From assembly GCA_001430745.1 (NCBI GenBank), contig KQ481993.1:2263492-2294132 (forward strand): DNA of 30,641 nt. Direction: 5' to 3'. A program made the translations under genes and the position numbers. Shown piece after piece: positions 1 to 9,950 of this stretch. Below the pieces are notes generated by a model. It ran no database searches. It had not been told where the DNA came from and saw only the letters and a list, made by a program, of their open reading frames with translations. Source of the DNA: Auxenochlorella pyrenoidosa. Taxonomy: Eukaryota > Chlorophyta > Trebouxiophyceae > Chlorellales > Chlorellaceae. How positions within the stretch are numbered: the first letter of the stretch is position 1; each line of letters opens with the position of its first letter.

Positions 1-640
1 GGTCAGAGTGCTGGCGATGTCAGTAACTGACTTCACGCTGTTGGCCAGGTTGGTCACAGTGCCAGTGAGGCTCGTGACGGTGCTGGTGAGGCTGGACACG
101 TTGCCGGGCAGTGCGGTGAGGGTGCTGGTGATGTCGGTGAGGGGCTTGGTGGCGGACTGGAGGTTGGTGACGGTGCCGGTGAGGCTGGACACGTTGCCGG
201 GCAGCTGGGTGAGGGTGCTGGCGATGTCGGTGAGGGGCTTGGTGGCGGACTGGAGGTTGCTGACGGTGCCGGTGAGGCTGGACACGTTGCCGGGCAGCTG
301 GGTCAGGGTGCTGGCGATGTCGGTGAGGGGCTTGGTGGCGGACTGGAGGTTGCTGACGGTGCTAGCCAGGCTGGACACGTTGCCGGGCAGCTGGGTCAGA
401 GTGCTGGCGATGTCAGTGACTGACTTGACGCTGTTGGCCAGGTTGGTGACGGTGCTGGTGAGGCTGGAAACATTGCCGGGCAGCTGAGTGAGGGTACTGG
501 CAATGTTGGTCAGCGGCGTGACAATGGTCGCCAGGTTGGTGACGGTGTTGGTGAGGCTGGAAACGTTGGCAGGCAGCTGGGTCAGGGTGTCGGCGATGTT
601 GGTAAGGGGCTTCACGGCCGACTGGAGGTTGGTCACGTTG
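1..640 (-). repeat. 93-bp tandem coding repeats in exon 10
   Basis: The plus strand shows a motif (ctggacacgttgccgggcag and variants) recurring mostly every 93 bases, for example from 92 to 185. On the coding strand each unit is 31 residues. The unit covering about 1-115 is 38 residues because of one extra heptad-length block. Units have diverged by point changes but keep the LPGNVSSL core. Confidence 0.9.
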
Positions 641-3625
641 GTGGTCAAGGTCTGAATAGTGCTGCTGAACGTCGTCAGGGACTGCATGGCAGGGTGAGCG
701 TGGCAGCGATGTCAACGAAACGGCCATGTGTGCTCAAGCCACATCGGGACTGGCTAGCACAAGCCCCATCGGCTCGCTCGGCCGAATCTCTCCACCGCCG
801 GCCTGCTGTCGCAACTTGTGCGCTTTCATGCCGCCAGCCTTGGCTCACCTGCACAGCCGCCGGCAGCTGGGTCAGCTGGCTGCCCAGGTCGGTGAGGGGC
901 TTGATGGCCGCCTGAATATCAGTCACGTTGTTGGTCAGGGTCTGGATGGTGCTGCTAAAGGTCGTCAGGGACTGCAAAGCAAGGTGCGTGATGCGAGAGG
1001 GTAGTAACCAACCCTGGTGCTGCAGCCGTTTTCGGCTATACCGGAACGCACGCCGGCTCGCTCTTGCTCAACCTGAGATGTCGGGACAGCACAGCCACAG
1101 CCAGCCATCCATCAATGGCTGCCTTGTTAAAATCTCATGCCATCTGCAAACCCAGCTGCGGCCCACCTGCACTGCCGCCGGCAGCTGCGTCAGCTGGCTG
1201 CCCAGGTCGGTCAGAGGCTTGACAGCAGCGGCCAGGCTGGACACGTTGCCAGGCAGCTGGAGCAGCGCGTCCTTGGCGTTGAGCAGGGGCTGCAAGCAAG
1301 GGATGGCAGCCCTAGGTAAGTGAATCGGGGCAAGGGGGCGGGCCGACACGCTCGGGCTATCGGTTGGTATATCCGATCCCACCGTAAAGGCGCGCCGTGC
1401 TGTATGAACAGCACTTACAGGCTGCACCTGCCGACCACTGCGGCCATCGCTCGATGGCCATTGGACCATTGAAACCCCAAACACAAACCTGCACAGCTGC
1501 CGGCAGGCCGGTGAGGGAGGAGCCCAGGTCGGTGAACGGCTTGATCGCCGACTGGAGATCAGACACATTGCTGGTCAGGGTCTGGATGGTGCTGCTGAAG
1601 CTCGTCAGGGACTGCAGAGCAAGGTGCGTGATGCGAGAGGGTTAGTACCCCGCTCTGGTGTGCTGCAGCCTGTTGGCCAAACTCGCAAGCAGAACTGCAC
1701 ATGGGCTCGCTCAGCCAAGTAAAACACTGCAGGCGTCGGGGCAACACAGCTGTTGCGCGCTCTCTCCTGGCTGTGGCTGCCAGCAGCAGCCCCTGTTTGC
1801 TTGCATGTGCCGCCACACGAGTCCCACCCTGCTGTCTTGTTGCACCTCCATAGCAATCAACCCTAGCATACGGATGCTCATGCCATCTGCCCAGCCAGTT
1901 TCAGCCCACCTGCACAGCCGCCGGCAGCTGGGTCAGCTGGCTGCCCAGGTCGGTGAGGGGCTTGACGGAGGCGGCCAGGTTGGACACGGTGCCGGGCAGC
2001 GCCAGCAGCGCATCCTTGGCGTTGAGCAGGGGCTGCAGGCAGCAAGGAAGCACGATCAAGGCAGTGAATGACGGCGGCAACACGGTGCGCATTCGCACTC
2101 GCTTGCCCCGTGACCAGCAGGCTGCAATGCGCGCATGCTGTGCCTGCGCCCCATCTGTTCGGCAAGTAATGCGGGGGGCAGGCAGACTGGGTACACCGAA
2201 GGCAGCTAAGCCCACATGCAGCTGAGATTGTTCTCAGCCCTGCCACTGCGGCACCCCTATCTGTGCTGCCGCACCTGCACAGCCGCTGGCAGGCCGGTGA
2301 GGGAGGAACCCAGGTCGGTGAGGGGCTTGACAGCCGCCTGGAGGTCAGACACGTCTGCACCGGGGTGGGTGGGATGGCTCGGCAGGGGCATGAGCATCAG
2401 GGGAGAGTGAGCTCAGCTTCAAGTGGCACGTGCTATGCAGAATGACCCCTCGCCGTCACGCTGTGCCAGGCGCCCTGGGCCGTGGTGCTGTGCAACATAC
2501 GGCGCAGGAGTATCTAGCCGGTTTCTCCACTGCGCATGCTTTTGTAACCGCCCCGCAAGCCACCCCAGAGGCACGCACTCAGGGCCAGCTGCAGCAGGCT
2601 GTCCCTCTTGGTAATCAGGCCCGAGGTGTTGGCCAGTAGCGCAGGCACCTGTACCAGGGCAAGGGAGGGGAGGGCAGCTGCTCATCGCGCGCAAGAGGCT
2701 GGTGCGCCCCAGGCTTCTGATTGCACTGTGCGCTGCAAGGATGGGCCACCTTTGGGCGTGCTGCGTGCGAGGTATTCCAAGGAGAGCGGCACGCGGGCAC
2801 ATCGTGCACACTATACAGCGAAGAACTGAGGGGCGACCCCACCTTCAGCAGCGCGGGTCTGATGCGCAGCAGCGGCTGCAGGGTGCTGTTCAGCTTGTTC
2901 AGGTTGGTCTGCAGCGCCGGGAACTGCAAGGGGCCGGGGGGGGGGGGGGGGGGGGCTGAGCAGCGGTGGTAGTGCTGTGCCGTTGAGACTGCAGCTGGGT
3001 GAAATGCATTGGCGCCTTCTGGCTGCCCACAAGCCCGCAGCAAGCCGGCGCAGCGGCTGGATGAAAGCCGCAGCGCCTCACAAGCGCCTCGCAGCGCCTG
3101 AGCCAGCAGCGCGGGCCAGCTGTGCGTGCAGCACGCGCCCACCTGCAGAAGGTTGCGCCGGATGGTCACTAGCGGCTTCACACTGTTGCTGACGCTGGTG
3201 ACGGTGGTGTTGACCTTGTTGAGGTTGCTGGTCAGAGCCTTGTTCTGCGCCTCCAGGGTCTTCACGCGGCCTCGCAGCACATTGATCTGGTTCTGCAGAG
3301 CCGTGTTGAGCTGCCTCTGCGACTTGACGAACGCCTCCAGCTGGGTGGGGGTCAGGGCTGCAGCGGAGCTGCCTGCGCACGCCAGCAGCGCCAGTGCCGC
3401 AAGCAGGGCGGCGAGCGGCCTGCGAGCACGCGGTGCGAGGTGTGAGAGCGCTCGCTAGGTCTGTGAGCCATGATGCGGCCAGCGCAGGGAGGCACGGCCC
3501 TGTTGAGAAACTGCTGCAGCATACTGGTGCCATCATGGGCACATGGGGGTCGAGCAGATGCGTGGGCGGCAGAGCTCTGTACTGCATGGCCAGGGCAGCA
3601 GAGCTGAGGCGGCAGCCTACCTCAT
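1..3625 (-). CDS. Secreted coiled-coil repeat protein, 3' end outside window
   Basis: I do not recognise a named family. Ten exons join in frame: 3625-3621, 3419-3143, 2923-2843, 2648-2579, 2354-2275, 2032-1910, 1611-1489, 1289-1167, 971-849 and 681 to the left edge. They give 562 residues with no stop. The ATG plus AG of exon 1 joins exon 2 to give MRPLAALLAALALLACAG, a clear signal peptide, so the product should enter the secretory pathway. Residues 30-94 have heptad-like spacing (LNTALQNQINVLRGRV) and suggest a coiled coil. Four 41-residue exons of symmetric phase 0-0 follow, alternating between a type starting SLT.FSSTIQTL and one starting PLLNAKDALL. Exon 10 is a long run of repeats of the type LTQLPGNVSSL...KPLTDIAST. 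NVS/NVT sequons recur, so N-glycosylation is likely. A wall or surface role is only an inference. The downstream neighbour at 5401-8562 is a paralogue with the same exon plan. Confidence 0.8.
849..2032 (-). repeat. Tandem duplication of exon cassettes including introns
   Basis: Exon 971-849 matches exon 1611-1489 at an offset of 640 bases. Exon 1289-1167 matches exon 2032-1910 at an offset of 743. The duplication reaches into introns: 981-1002 and 1621-1642 (aaggtgcgtgatgcgagagg) are the same just upstream of the paired acceptors. The start of exon 10 (681 downward) is a third copy of the SLT.FSS exon type. The gene therefore grew by duplicating a two-exon cassette as well as by repeat expansion inside an exon. 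Confidence 0.85.
2936..2956. repeat. 21-base poly-G run (poly-C in sense strand)
   Basis: An uninterrupted run of G on the plus strand. In the sense of the minus-strand gene it is a poly-C tract ending 13 bases before exon 3 (2923), so it forms the polypyrimidine tract of that acceptor. The exact length may be a sequencing artefact. Confidence 0.9.
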
Positions 3626-5400
3626 GGCCACAGGGGCAGGCGAGGTGACGGCAAGGGGGAGTACACGCTAGTGCGGCAGACGGTAGCCTCCCTGCGGATG
3701 GGAAGGTTGCAGCCGTTGTCAGTGCAGCGGCAACAGCTGCAGCAGCAGGCGTGGCCACAGCAGCGTGATCGCTGCTTTGTGGCGGGGGGCGCGCCGTCGA
3801 TACAGCACCGGCGCCAGGCCTTGCCAAGGTGGGCAAACGAGCAGCGGGAGCACGCGCCAGCACGTTTCCTGGTATGCATTACGCATTCCGGCGACAGGGG
3901 CTTCGGTTGAAGGCCGCTGCCCCCGCTTTCCCGGCGAGCATCCAGCCTGGACAGAAACATGCGAGCACCCCTTGCACCCGCGCACCTGGGGGACTGGCTC
4001 CTGATGCGGGTTGAGATTGCGCAGTGCCCTGCAACCAACCCGCTAGGCGCGCCCAACTGCAGTTGAGTTTACGACAGCTGCCTGCCTGCAACCGGAGTGA
4101 GGGGCCGCGGTTGGAGGCTTTCCAGGATATTTTCTCACGGGTTTGGCCCTCAAACGACCCGATCAAGCCGTTTCAGCCAGCGCAGACGCTGCAGGCAGCA
4201 GAGTGCGGGCACGCCGGGCACCGCAGGGTGTGAGCTGGCAGCAGGGCAGTACCGACTGAAATGCTACACCAGGACTGCAGGGTCCGAGGGTGCCAGGCCA
4301 AGGCTGCCCTGGTGCACCCATGCTCTCCAGAGGCGATGTGCAGTGACACCGTACGTGCCAGCCAGCCAGTGGGCAGGCCAGTGCAATAGTCTGGCCGGCA
4401 GCGCCCACCCATGGCAGGTGCCGCTGCCGAGGGCTGCGCAGCTGCGTGTTCAGCAGCGCAGCTGCAGAGAGGGCACTTTTGATCCGGCAACAAGTGCCCT
4501 CTTGTTTCAATTTTGCGCTGGCTCTGCAGAAGGGGCACGCACGGTCTGATGAGGGGCGAGCTGGGGTCTGAACTTCGCCACGCCAGCCATGGATCAATGC
4601 GTGCGGTACAGCAGTGCACAGGGTGCCCCGCCTGACTCTGACTGGTGCTGCCAGAGTGCACCGGGCACAGTTGATCCTGGATAGCTGCAGGCAGCATGGA
4701 ATGTGTCTCCTGCTCTTGGGAGGCCCTCTTTTCCCGCGGCACACACCTGCTGACTTGCAGTCAGGATTGCATGCATGCTGTGGTCACAGCGTGCCGCGGC
4801 CCCTTGGATGCTTGGCCCCTTTCACAGACAACTCGGCAGCAGGGCCACCCACTGCTTTGCGGCCATGGATTTATGTCGTAGGCCCGGGTCTTCCTGGCGG
4901 CACATCCATTCTGAGTGCCTCGTCTAACTTTGTCGCTGCTTTTCGCCGTGTCTGGTGTGCAATGCTCCTTCCGGGTGTGGGAAAGATGGCTGTCCAACAC
5001 CTGGGATCGCCTCACAAAGGGCAACGCGCTGCTTCCCGATCAGCATGCGTGGGCTTTTTACACTCCGGCAGTTCACGGGAATAAGAATGATGCGTGTCAG
5101 AAGAGCAGCGAGTCAATGTTGTGTTCAGAAAGTGGTCCCGGGGAAACTGAGGGGCATGGGCAGCTTGCCGGCGGACCAGCAGGCTGAAGGGGACAGCAAG
5201 GTGCTTCCGGAATGGAGTGGACAAGAAGGCCGACGGCTGGCATCAAGCCAGGCAATACAATACTGCTGATAGGCCATGCAAGGCCTTGGACAACACGAGG
5301 GCGGCACGGCTTGGCGGGGGTTGCTGACAAACAGAGCAAAGCGGGAGATGCAAATACGACACTGCATGCCATGAAAGCTGACGGCGCCTCATGTGGGTTT
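3626..5400. other. Intergenic region between the two repeat-protein genes
   Basis: No exon, RNA gene or mobile element could be supported. The right part should be the 3' UTR of the 5401-8562 gene, and the left part the promoter of the 1-3625 gene. Open frames in 4163-4744 and 4614-5084 lack recognisable domains and splice neighbours. Confidence 0.6.
5058..5062 (-). other. Candidate polyadenylation signal TGTAA
   Basis: TGTAA on the minus strand, about 340 bases after the stop of the 5401-8562 gene. It is the first such motif seen downstream. TGTAA is the common chlorophyte signal, but a 5-base match alone is weak evidence. Confidence 0.35.
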
Positions 5401-8400
5401 TCACGCCATGCGGAGCCGCCGGCCCAGGAGGCCGCCGCCCAGCAGGCCCAGCAGGCCGTTTGCGTTGCTTGCCAGCGCAAGGAGGTTTGTCGAGTTGCCC
5501 GCCAGCTGGAGGAGGCTGCCCTGGTTGTTGAGCAGGCTGGACAGGCTCACCTGCAGCGCGCACAAGGGAGGAGGGCAGAGGCAGGGGTGTCAAAGCAACT
5601 GGCCGCCCCTGTTTGCACTCTGGGGCCAAGCAGTCAGTGGCCGCCCATCGCAGCCCTGCAGACCGGCCGTGCAGCTGCACTTGGCAGAAGCCCGGGTGTC
5701 GGCATGCACCGGCAGGCACGCCACGCCCGCCACGCCTTAGGTCAGCCGCCCCCAGAGGGCGTAAGGCATGACAGGCCAGGCCCTGCTCCTTGGCCCCCTC
5801 CCCACCCACCCCGCGCACACAAACGTCACAGGGCGGGGGAGTTCCCTGCTGTTGCACACGACCTGTCCCCCCAAACTCCCCACCCACACACCCACACACA
5901 AACGTGCAGCAACAAAAAAACTCCCTCCACTCCCGCCACACCTGCAGGTCTCCCAGGTTCTTGGACACAGACGCAATAGAGGAGTTCTGGGCATCCGACC
6001 GCGCTTCCAGGTCGGTGACGCGCTTCTGCGGGGGTGGGGCAGGGGGGAGGGAGGGTCCGAGCGCAGCAGTGAGAGCCCGGTGAGCCGTGACTGGCTGCCC
6101 GAACAACCGTGGTACGCACGCCCCGCCGGCACAGGGTGAGCGCTGCACAGCCGGCAGGCTGACGTCTCAGGCGGGGCCAAACACCCAACGAGAGGCCAGA
6201 ACCTCCCCGCACTTTGCCCCAGCACCCCGGCAGCTGCAGGGCGCACTCACATCCAGGCTGGTGACGTTGCCCTGCAGGGTGTTGACTGCGCTGGGCAGCG
6301 CGGTGAGGGAAGAGGTGATGTCGGTGAGGGGCTTGGTGGCCGACTGGAGGTTGCTCAGGGCCGTGGGCAGGTTGGTGAGGGTGCTGGTAATGTCGGTGAG
6401 GGGCTTGGTGGCAGTCTGGAGGGTGCTCAGGGCGCTGCTGAGGCTCGACACGCTGCCGGGCAGCGCAGTAAGAGTGCTGGTGATGTCGGTGAGAGGCTTG
6501 ACAGCAGACGTCAGGCTGGACACATTGCCGGGCAGCTGGGTCAGGGTGCTGGCGATGTCGGTGAGCGGCTTGGTGGCAGAAGCCAGGTTGGTGACGGTGC
6601 TGGTAAGGCTGGACACGTTGCCGGGCAGGGAGGTGAGGGCGCCGGCAATGTTGGTCAGCGGCGTGACAATAGAAGCCAGGTTGGTGATGGTGCTGCTGAG
6701 GCTGGACACATTGCCGGGCAGCTGGGTCAGGGTGCCGGTAATGTCGGTGAGCGGCTTGACGGCGGTCTGGAGGTTGCTGACGGTGTTGCTGAGGCTGGAC
6801 ACATTGCCGGGCAGCTGGGTCAGGGTGCCGGCGATGTCGCTGACCGACTTGATGCTGTTGGAAAGGTTGGCCACGGTGGCAGGCAACTGGGTGAGGGTGC
6901 CGGTGATGTCAGTCAGGGGCTTGACAGCAGATGCCAGGTTGGTGACGGCGGCAGGCAGCTGGGTCAGCGAGTCCTTGATGTCGGTGAGAGGCTTGGTGGC
7001 GCTTGCCAGGCCCGCCACGGCGTTGCCCAGGCCAAGCAGGGAGTCCTTGGCATCCAGCAGGGGCTGCACGGTAGGGTGGCTAGGGGATGGGTGAGTTGGC
7101 ACAAGTCAAATCAACTGCTGCATGCCCAAGCAGACGGTCGCATGCACGTCGCCTGCACCTCCGTTCCTGCATCGTGCACAGAACTGTCTGCCCTCTCGCT
7201 CTCTCTCCCTCGCAGCGCCCCACCTGCACCGCGGCGCTCAGCGTCGAGAGGGGCTGCAGCGCGGACTGCAGGCCGGCCACGCCTGCACGAGGCAGGGAGG
7301 GGGGCAGGTGCGTGAAGTGGGCTTGCCATCTCCCGCCGGGCGCCCAATGCGCTGAGTGATCCCAAAGCTTCTCACTTAGCCCCAACTGATTGCCAATCCC
7401 CGCCAATGGGTTCCCAGACGCAAACATGCTGCCCGGCATGCAGGCATCCGCAGGCCGATGCGCACACCCCGGCGCCCATGAGGCACCCACCCACCAGCGG
7501 GCAGCGCGGCCAGGGTGTCCTTGAGGGTTGCCAGCGCCGTGATGTTGGCCAGCAGGTTGGGAATCTGTGGCGCAGCAAAGCAGTGGGGGGGGCGCCAGCA
7601 GTGATATGAGTGTGGCATGCAAGGGGCTGCCTTACCGCTGCTCCCCGCTGCCAAGGGCTGCGCATTGTTTGTGCTGTGAGGCAGATGGCCCTGCAGAGCC
7701 GAGATTTCAGCCTGCCACCCGCAGGCCCCCCCTAAGCACACGCCCCTTGTCCATGCATGCACCCCACCTTGAGCAGCGAGGCCTTGTTGTTGGCCAGCGG
7801 CAGTGCGGCGGTGCGGAAGTTGTTGAGGATGTTGACGTTGCTGTTCAGCCGGTTGACGGTGGTGTTCACCTGGTTGATCTTGTTCTGCAGGGCCACCAGG
7901 TTGCCTGCCTGGTTGGCTGCCTGCAGGGGCAGAGGGGAAGGGAGGCGGGGGCGGGGCGGGCGACAAGTTTGCGTTTGCATGCGCAGTCGGGAGGTGCCCT
8001 CTCCTTCGAAGGCACGCCAGCCTCCCGCCAGGGCGGCAGTGGCGGGCCGCCTGCCCGCCTCTGCATGGCTCATGCACCAGGCCCAACCGGGTGGCCAGCA
8101 GGTCACTGCGCCGGTCCCCACCTGCGTCAGCTTGGTCTTGAGCGGCACCAGCGGCGCCAGGGCCGCGTAGTTCTTGTTGAGGGTGGTGACCTGCTTCTGC
8201 AGCGTGGTCACCTGGCCCTGCAGGGTCTTGACCTGGCCCTGCAGCGCCTTGAAGCTGGGCGCCTGCTTGAGCAGCGCATCCAGCTGGGCGACAGTCAGGC
8301 CTGCGGCAGAAGCGCTGCACGCGCAGGCCAGCAGCGCCATGGCCGCCAGCAGGGCGACGAGCGGCCTGCGCAGAGGGGCGGGGGGCACGCCGGGCCGGGG

Positions 8401-8562
8401 TCGGGGGCGGCAGGGGATGGAACGGCTGCATCGGCAGGCACAGATCCGTGCAGCCGGTGCATTCGACCACTGTAATGATTCACAGGGAGACAGCGTGACC
8501 AATGCGTCGGCACTGCTGCATGCGTGCAGAGCGCTGAGCAGGCCAAACAGCGCCCACCTCAT
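5401..8562 (-). CDS. Secreted coiled-coil repeat protein, complete, 525 residues
   Basis: Paralogue of the 1-3625 gene; family not recognised. Exons: 8562-8558, 8365-8122, 7920-7768, 7564-7495, 7282-7224, 7063-6251, 6025-5942 and 5550-5401, totalling 1578 bases with a TGA stop. Exon 1 contributes only ATGAG; the junction yields the signal peptide MRPLVALLAAMALLACACSA, with likely cleavage near residue 23. Residues 40-75 hold near-perfect heptads (LQGQVKTLQGQVTTLQKQV). Exon 3 adds an Asn-rich helical stretch (INQVNTTVNRLNSNVNIL). Exon 6 (residues 178-448) carries ten LTQLP-type repeats of 24 or 31 residues, several with NVS sequons. The C terminus is Leu/Gly-rich (NGLLGLLGGGLLGRRLRMA), perhaps a membrane-anchoring or GPI-type tail, but this is unproven. 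Exon 4 has the same length (70 bases) and phases as exon 4 of the paralogue, and exon 5 lacks seven residues relative to it. The splice model is firm; the function is unknown. Confidence 0.85.
6251..7063 (-). repeat. 72- and 93-bp coding repeats in exon 6
   Basis: The 813-base exon encodes about ten units starting LTQLP/LTALP and ending KPLTDI..T. In order from the N terminus the lengths are roughly 24, 24, 24, 31, 31, 31, 24, 31, 24 and a 19-residue remnant. The difference of 7 residues is 21 bases. Confidence 0.9.
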
Positions 8563-8679
8563 GGCCTGTGAAGACGCAGCAGGAGGGATGAGGGGCAGTG
8601 CCAAGGGTGTGCTGGCTGAGCCACTGCAGCGCAAGAGGCAGAGCAGGGCCTGAGTGAGCATGGCACAATGGCAAGCCAA

Positions 8680-8886
8680 CAGATTGCCTGCAATCTGTGG
8701 CTGTCGGTCATGCCAGCAGTAACGGCACGAGCGGCAGCGGCGGCAGGTGGTGGCAGCAGCGGACTACGCAACACCGACTGTGTGCTCCTGGCGCAAACAC
8801 TGTGCACGCTAATGATGAGCATTTCCAGCGCAGAATTCACAGAGCCCCCGTCCCCTCTCGTTCACCGCACGATTGCCTGCAATCTG
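8680..8886. repeat. Two copies of an inverted motif GATTGCCTGCAATCTG
   Basis: Found at 8680-8697 (with a preceding CA) and 8871-8886, 118 and 309 bases upstream of the minus-strand start codon at 8562. The full copy is an 8-base inverted repeat with a 2-base spacer. Its place upstream of the gene suggests a possible regulator site; this is inference only. Confidence 0.45.
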
Positions 8887-9687
8887 CAGAAGCACAGATA
8901 CACGCACCTTTCGGCTTTCAACAATTCAGCAAGGCAACTCTGATGGGAGCGAAATCAGCTTTGCAGCGCGCTTGGTATCGGACAAAGTGGTTAGCTGCTC
9001 CGGCTATTCCGGCCGCGGGTTGGAGGGTCGCTCCAGTCCCGGGTACTGACGGGTTCAGCCCGAAGTGATGTCAATGGTGTTTGACGCCGGGAGGGAAAGG
9101 GAATGCGCAGCGGACAGGCGTGGCCACCGAAGTGTGGCGGCACAGCCTGGGCGGAATCGTTGCGGTACAGGTGTGCCGGGCGGCAGACTGCAACAGAGGG
9201 AGCGCGGCCCAAAGCGTGGCGCCCAGACCAAAACGCAGCTTGCATTGGTGATGGGGAGGTTATTGGAGCCAAGGCTGATGGTGGGCTGGCTTGGGCCAGC
9301 CGCTCCCACTTTGCAGGCTGTACCAAGGGCAGGGTGGGCAGCTGCGCCCGCGGGTCAGGTGAGGCTTGCAGGCCCCCCGCTGGCTGGTGGAGGGTTCAAG
9401 GAGCAGCAGTTCACCCGGGTATAGGCCCAGGACTAAAGCATGCGCCTGCCGGGCCAGGAATCATGCGGGTGCGGGCACACCACAGGCGCGGCTGGTCGCG
9501 GGGAATATCGGCCACTACGGTGAGCAGCAGCCACCCCAACCCATGCCAGCAGCAAACACCCCTGAGCGCTCGCCACCGCTGCCCTGGCTTCCACCACCAG
9601 GCAGCGCCACTGCGTGTGAAGAGGAGAAAGCCTGCATAGAAGAGCCTGCAGCGGAGGGGGCAGTCCAGGACGGCTGGTCACTGCAAC

Positions 9688-9950
9688 TAAACCCAACGGC
9701 TGGCCCGCCCGTGGCACCGCAGGCTTTCTACTGTCGCCAGGGGGCGCTGGGAAACCCTCTGTGGTGATGCCAGACCCTGCTGCGTACAATTATGGTAGAC
9801 AGAATGGCTATTCAAACCCAACAGGCTCATCGCTGCAGGTGCGCACGTGGCACCGCAGGCTTTCTACCGCTGCAACGGTTTCCCGGCAATGCTACGCAGC
9901 CTGCCCTGGTGGCCTCACCCAAAGCGGCAGGCAGCGGGCCATTCAAACCC
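9688..9950. repeat. Degenerate direct repeats about 130 bp apart
   Basis: The 22-base string beginning cgtggcaccgcaggctttct occurs exactly at 9710-9731 and 9846-9867. Each is preceded by an AAACCCAAC-like block (about 9689 and 9814), and the block recurs once more near 9941. This looks like a decayed tandem duplication of non-coding DNA. Confidence 0.65.

Noticed and set aside
8..487. 159-residue plus-strand repeat frame
   Set aside because: Also antisense to the coding repeats of exon 10 in the minus-strand gene, which has a signal peptide and consistent splicing.
1..640. CRISPR-like regular repeats
   Set aside because: The period is 93 bases throughout with no unique spacers; the whole unit repeats and is coding.
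4163..4744. Two overlapping minus-strand frames of about 190 residues
   Set aside because: Composition is scattered Cys, Pro, Ser and Arg with no domain, membrane segment or splice partner.
6087..7094. 335-residue plus-strand open frame
   Set aside because: It is the exact antisense of the repeat exon 6251-7063. The repeats happen to lack stops on the other strand, and there is no independent signal of coding.
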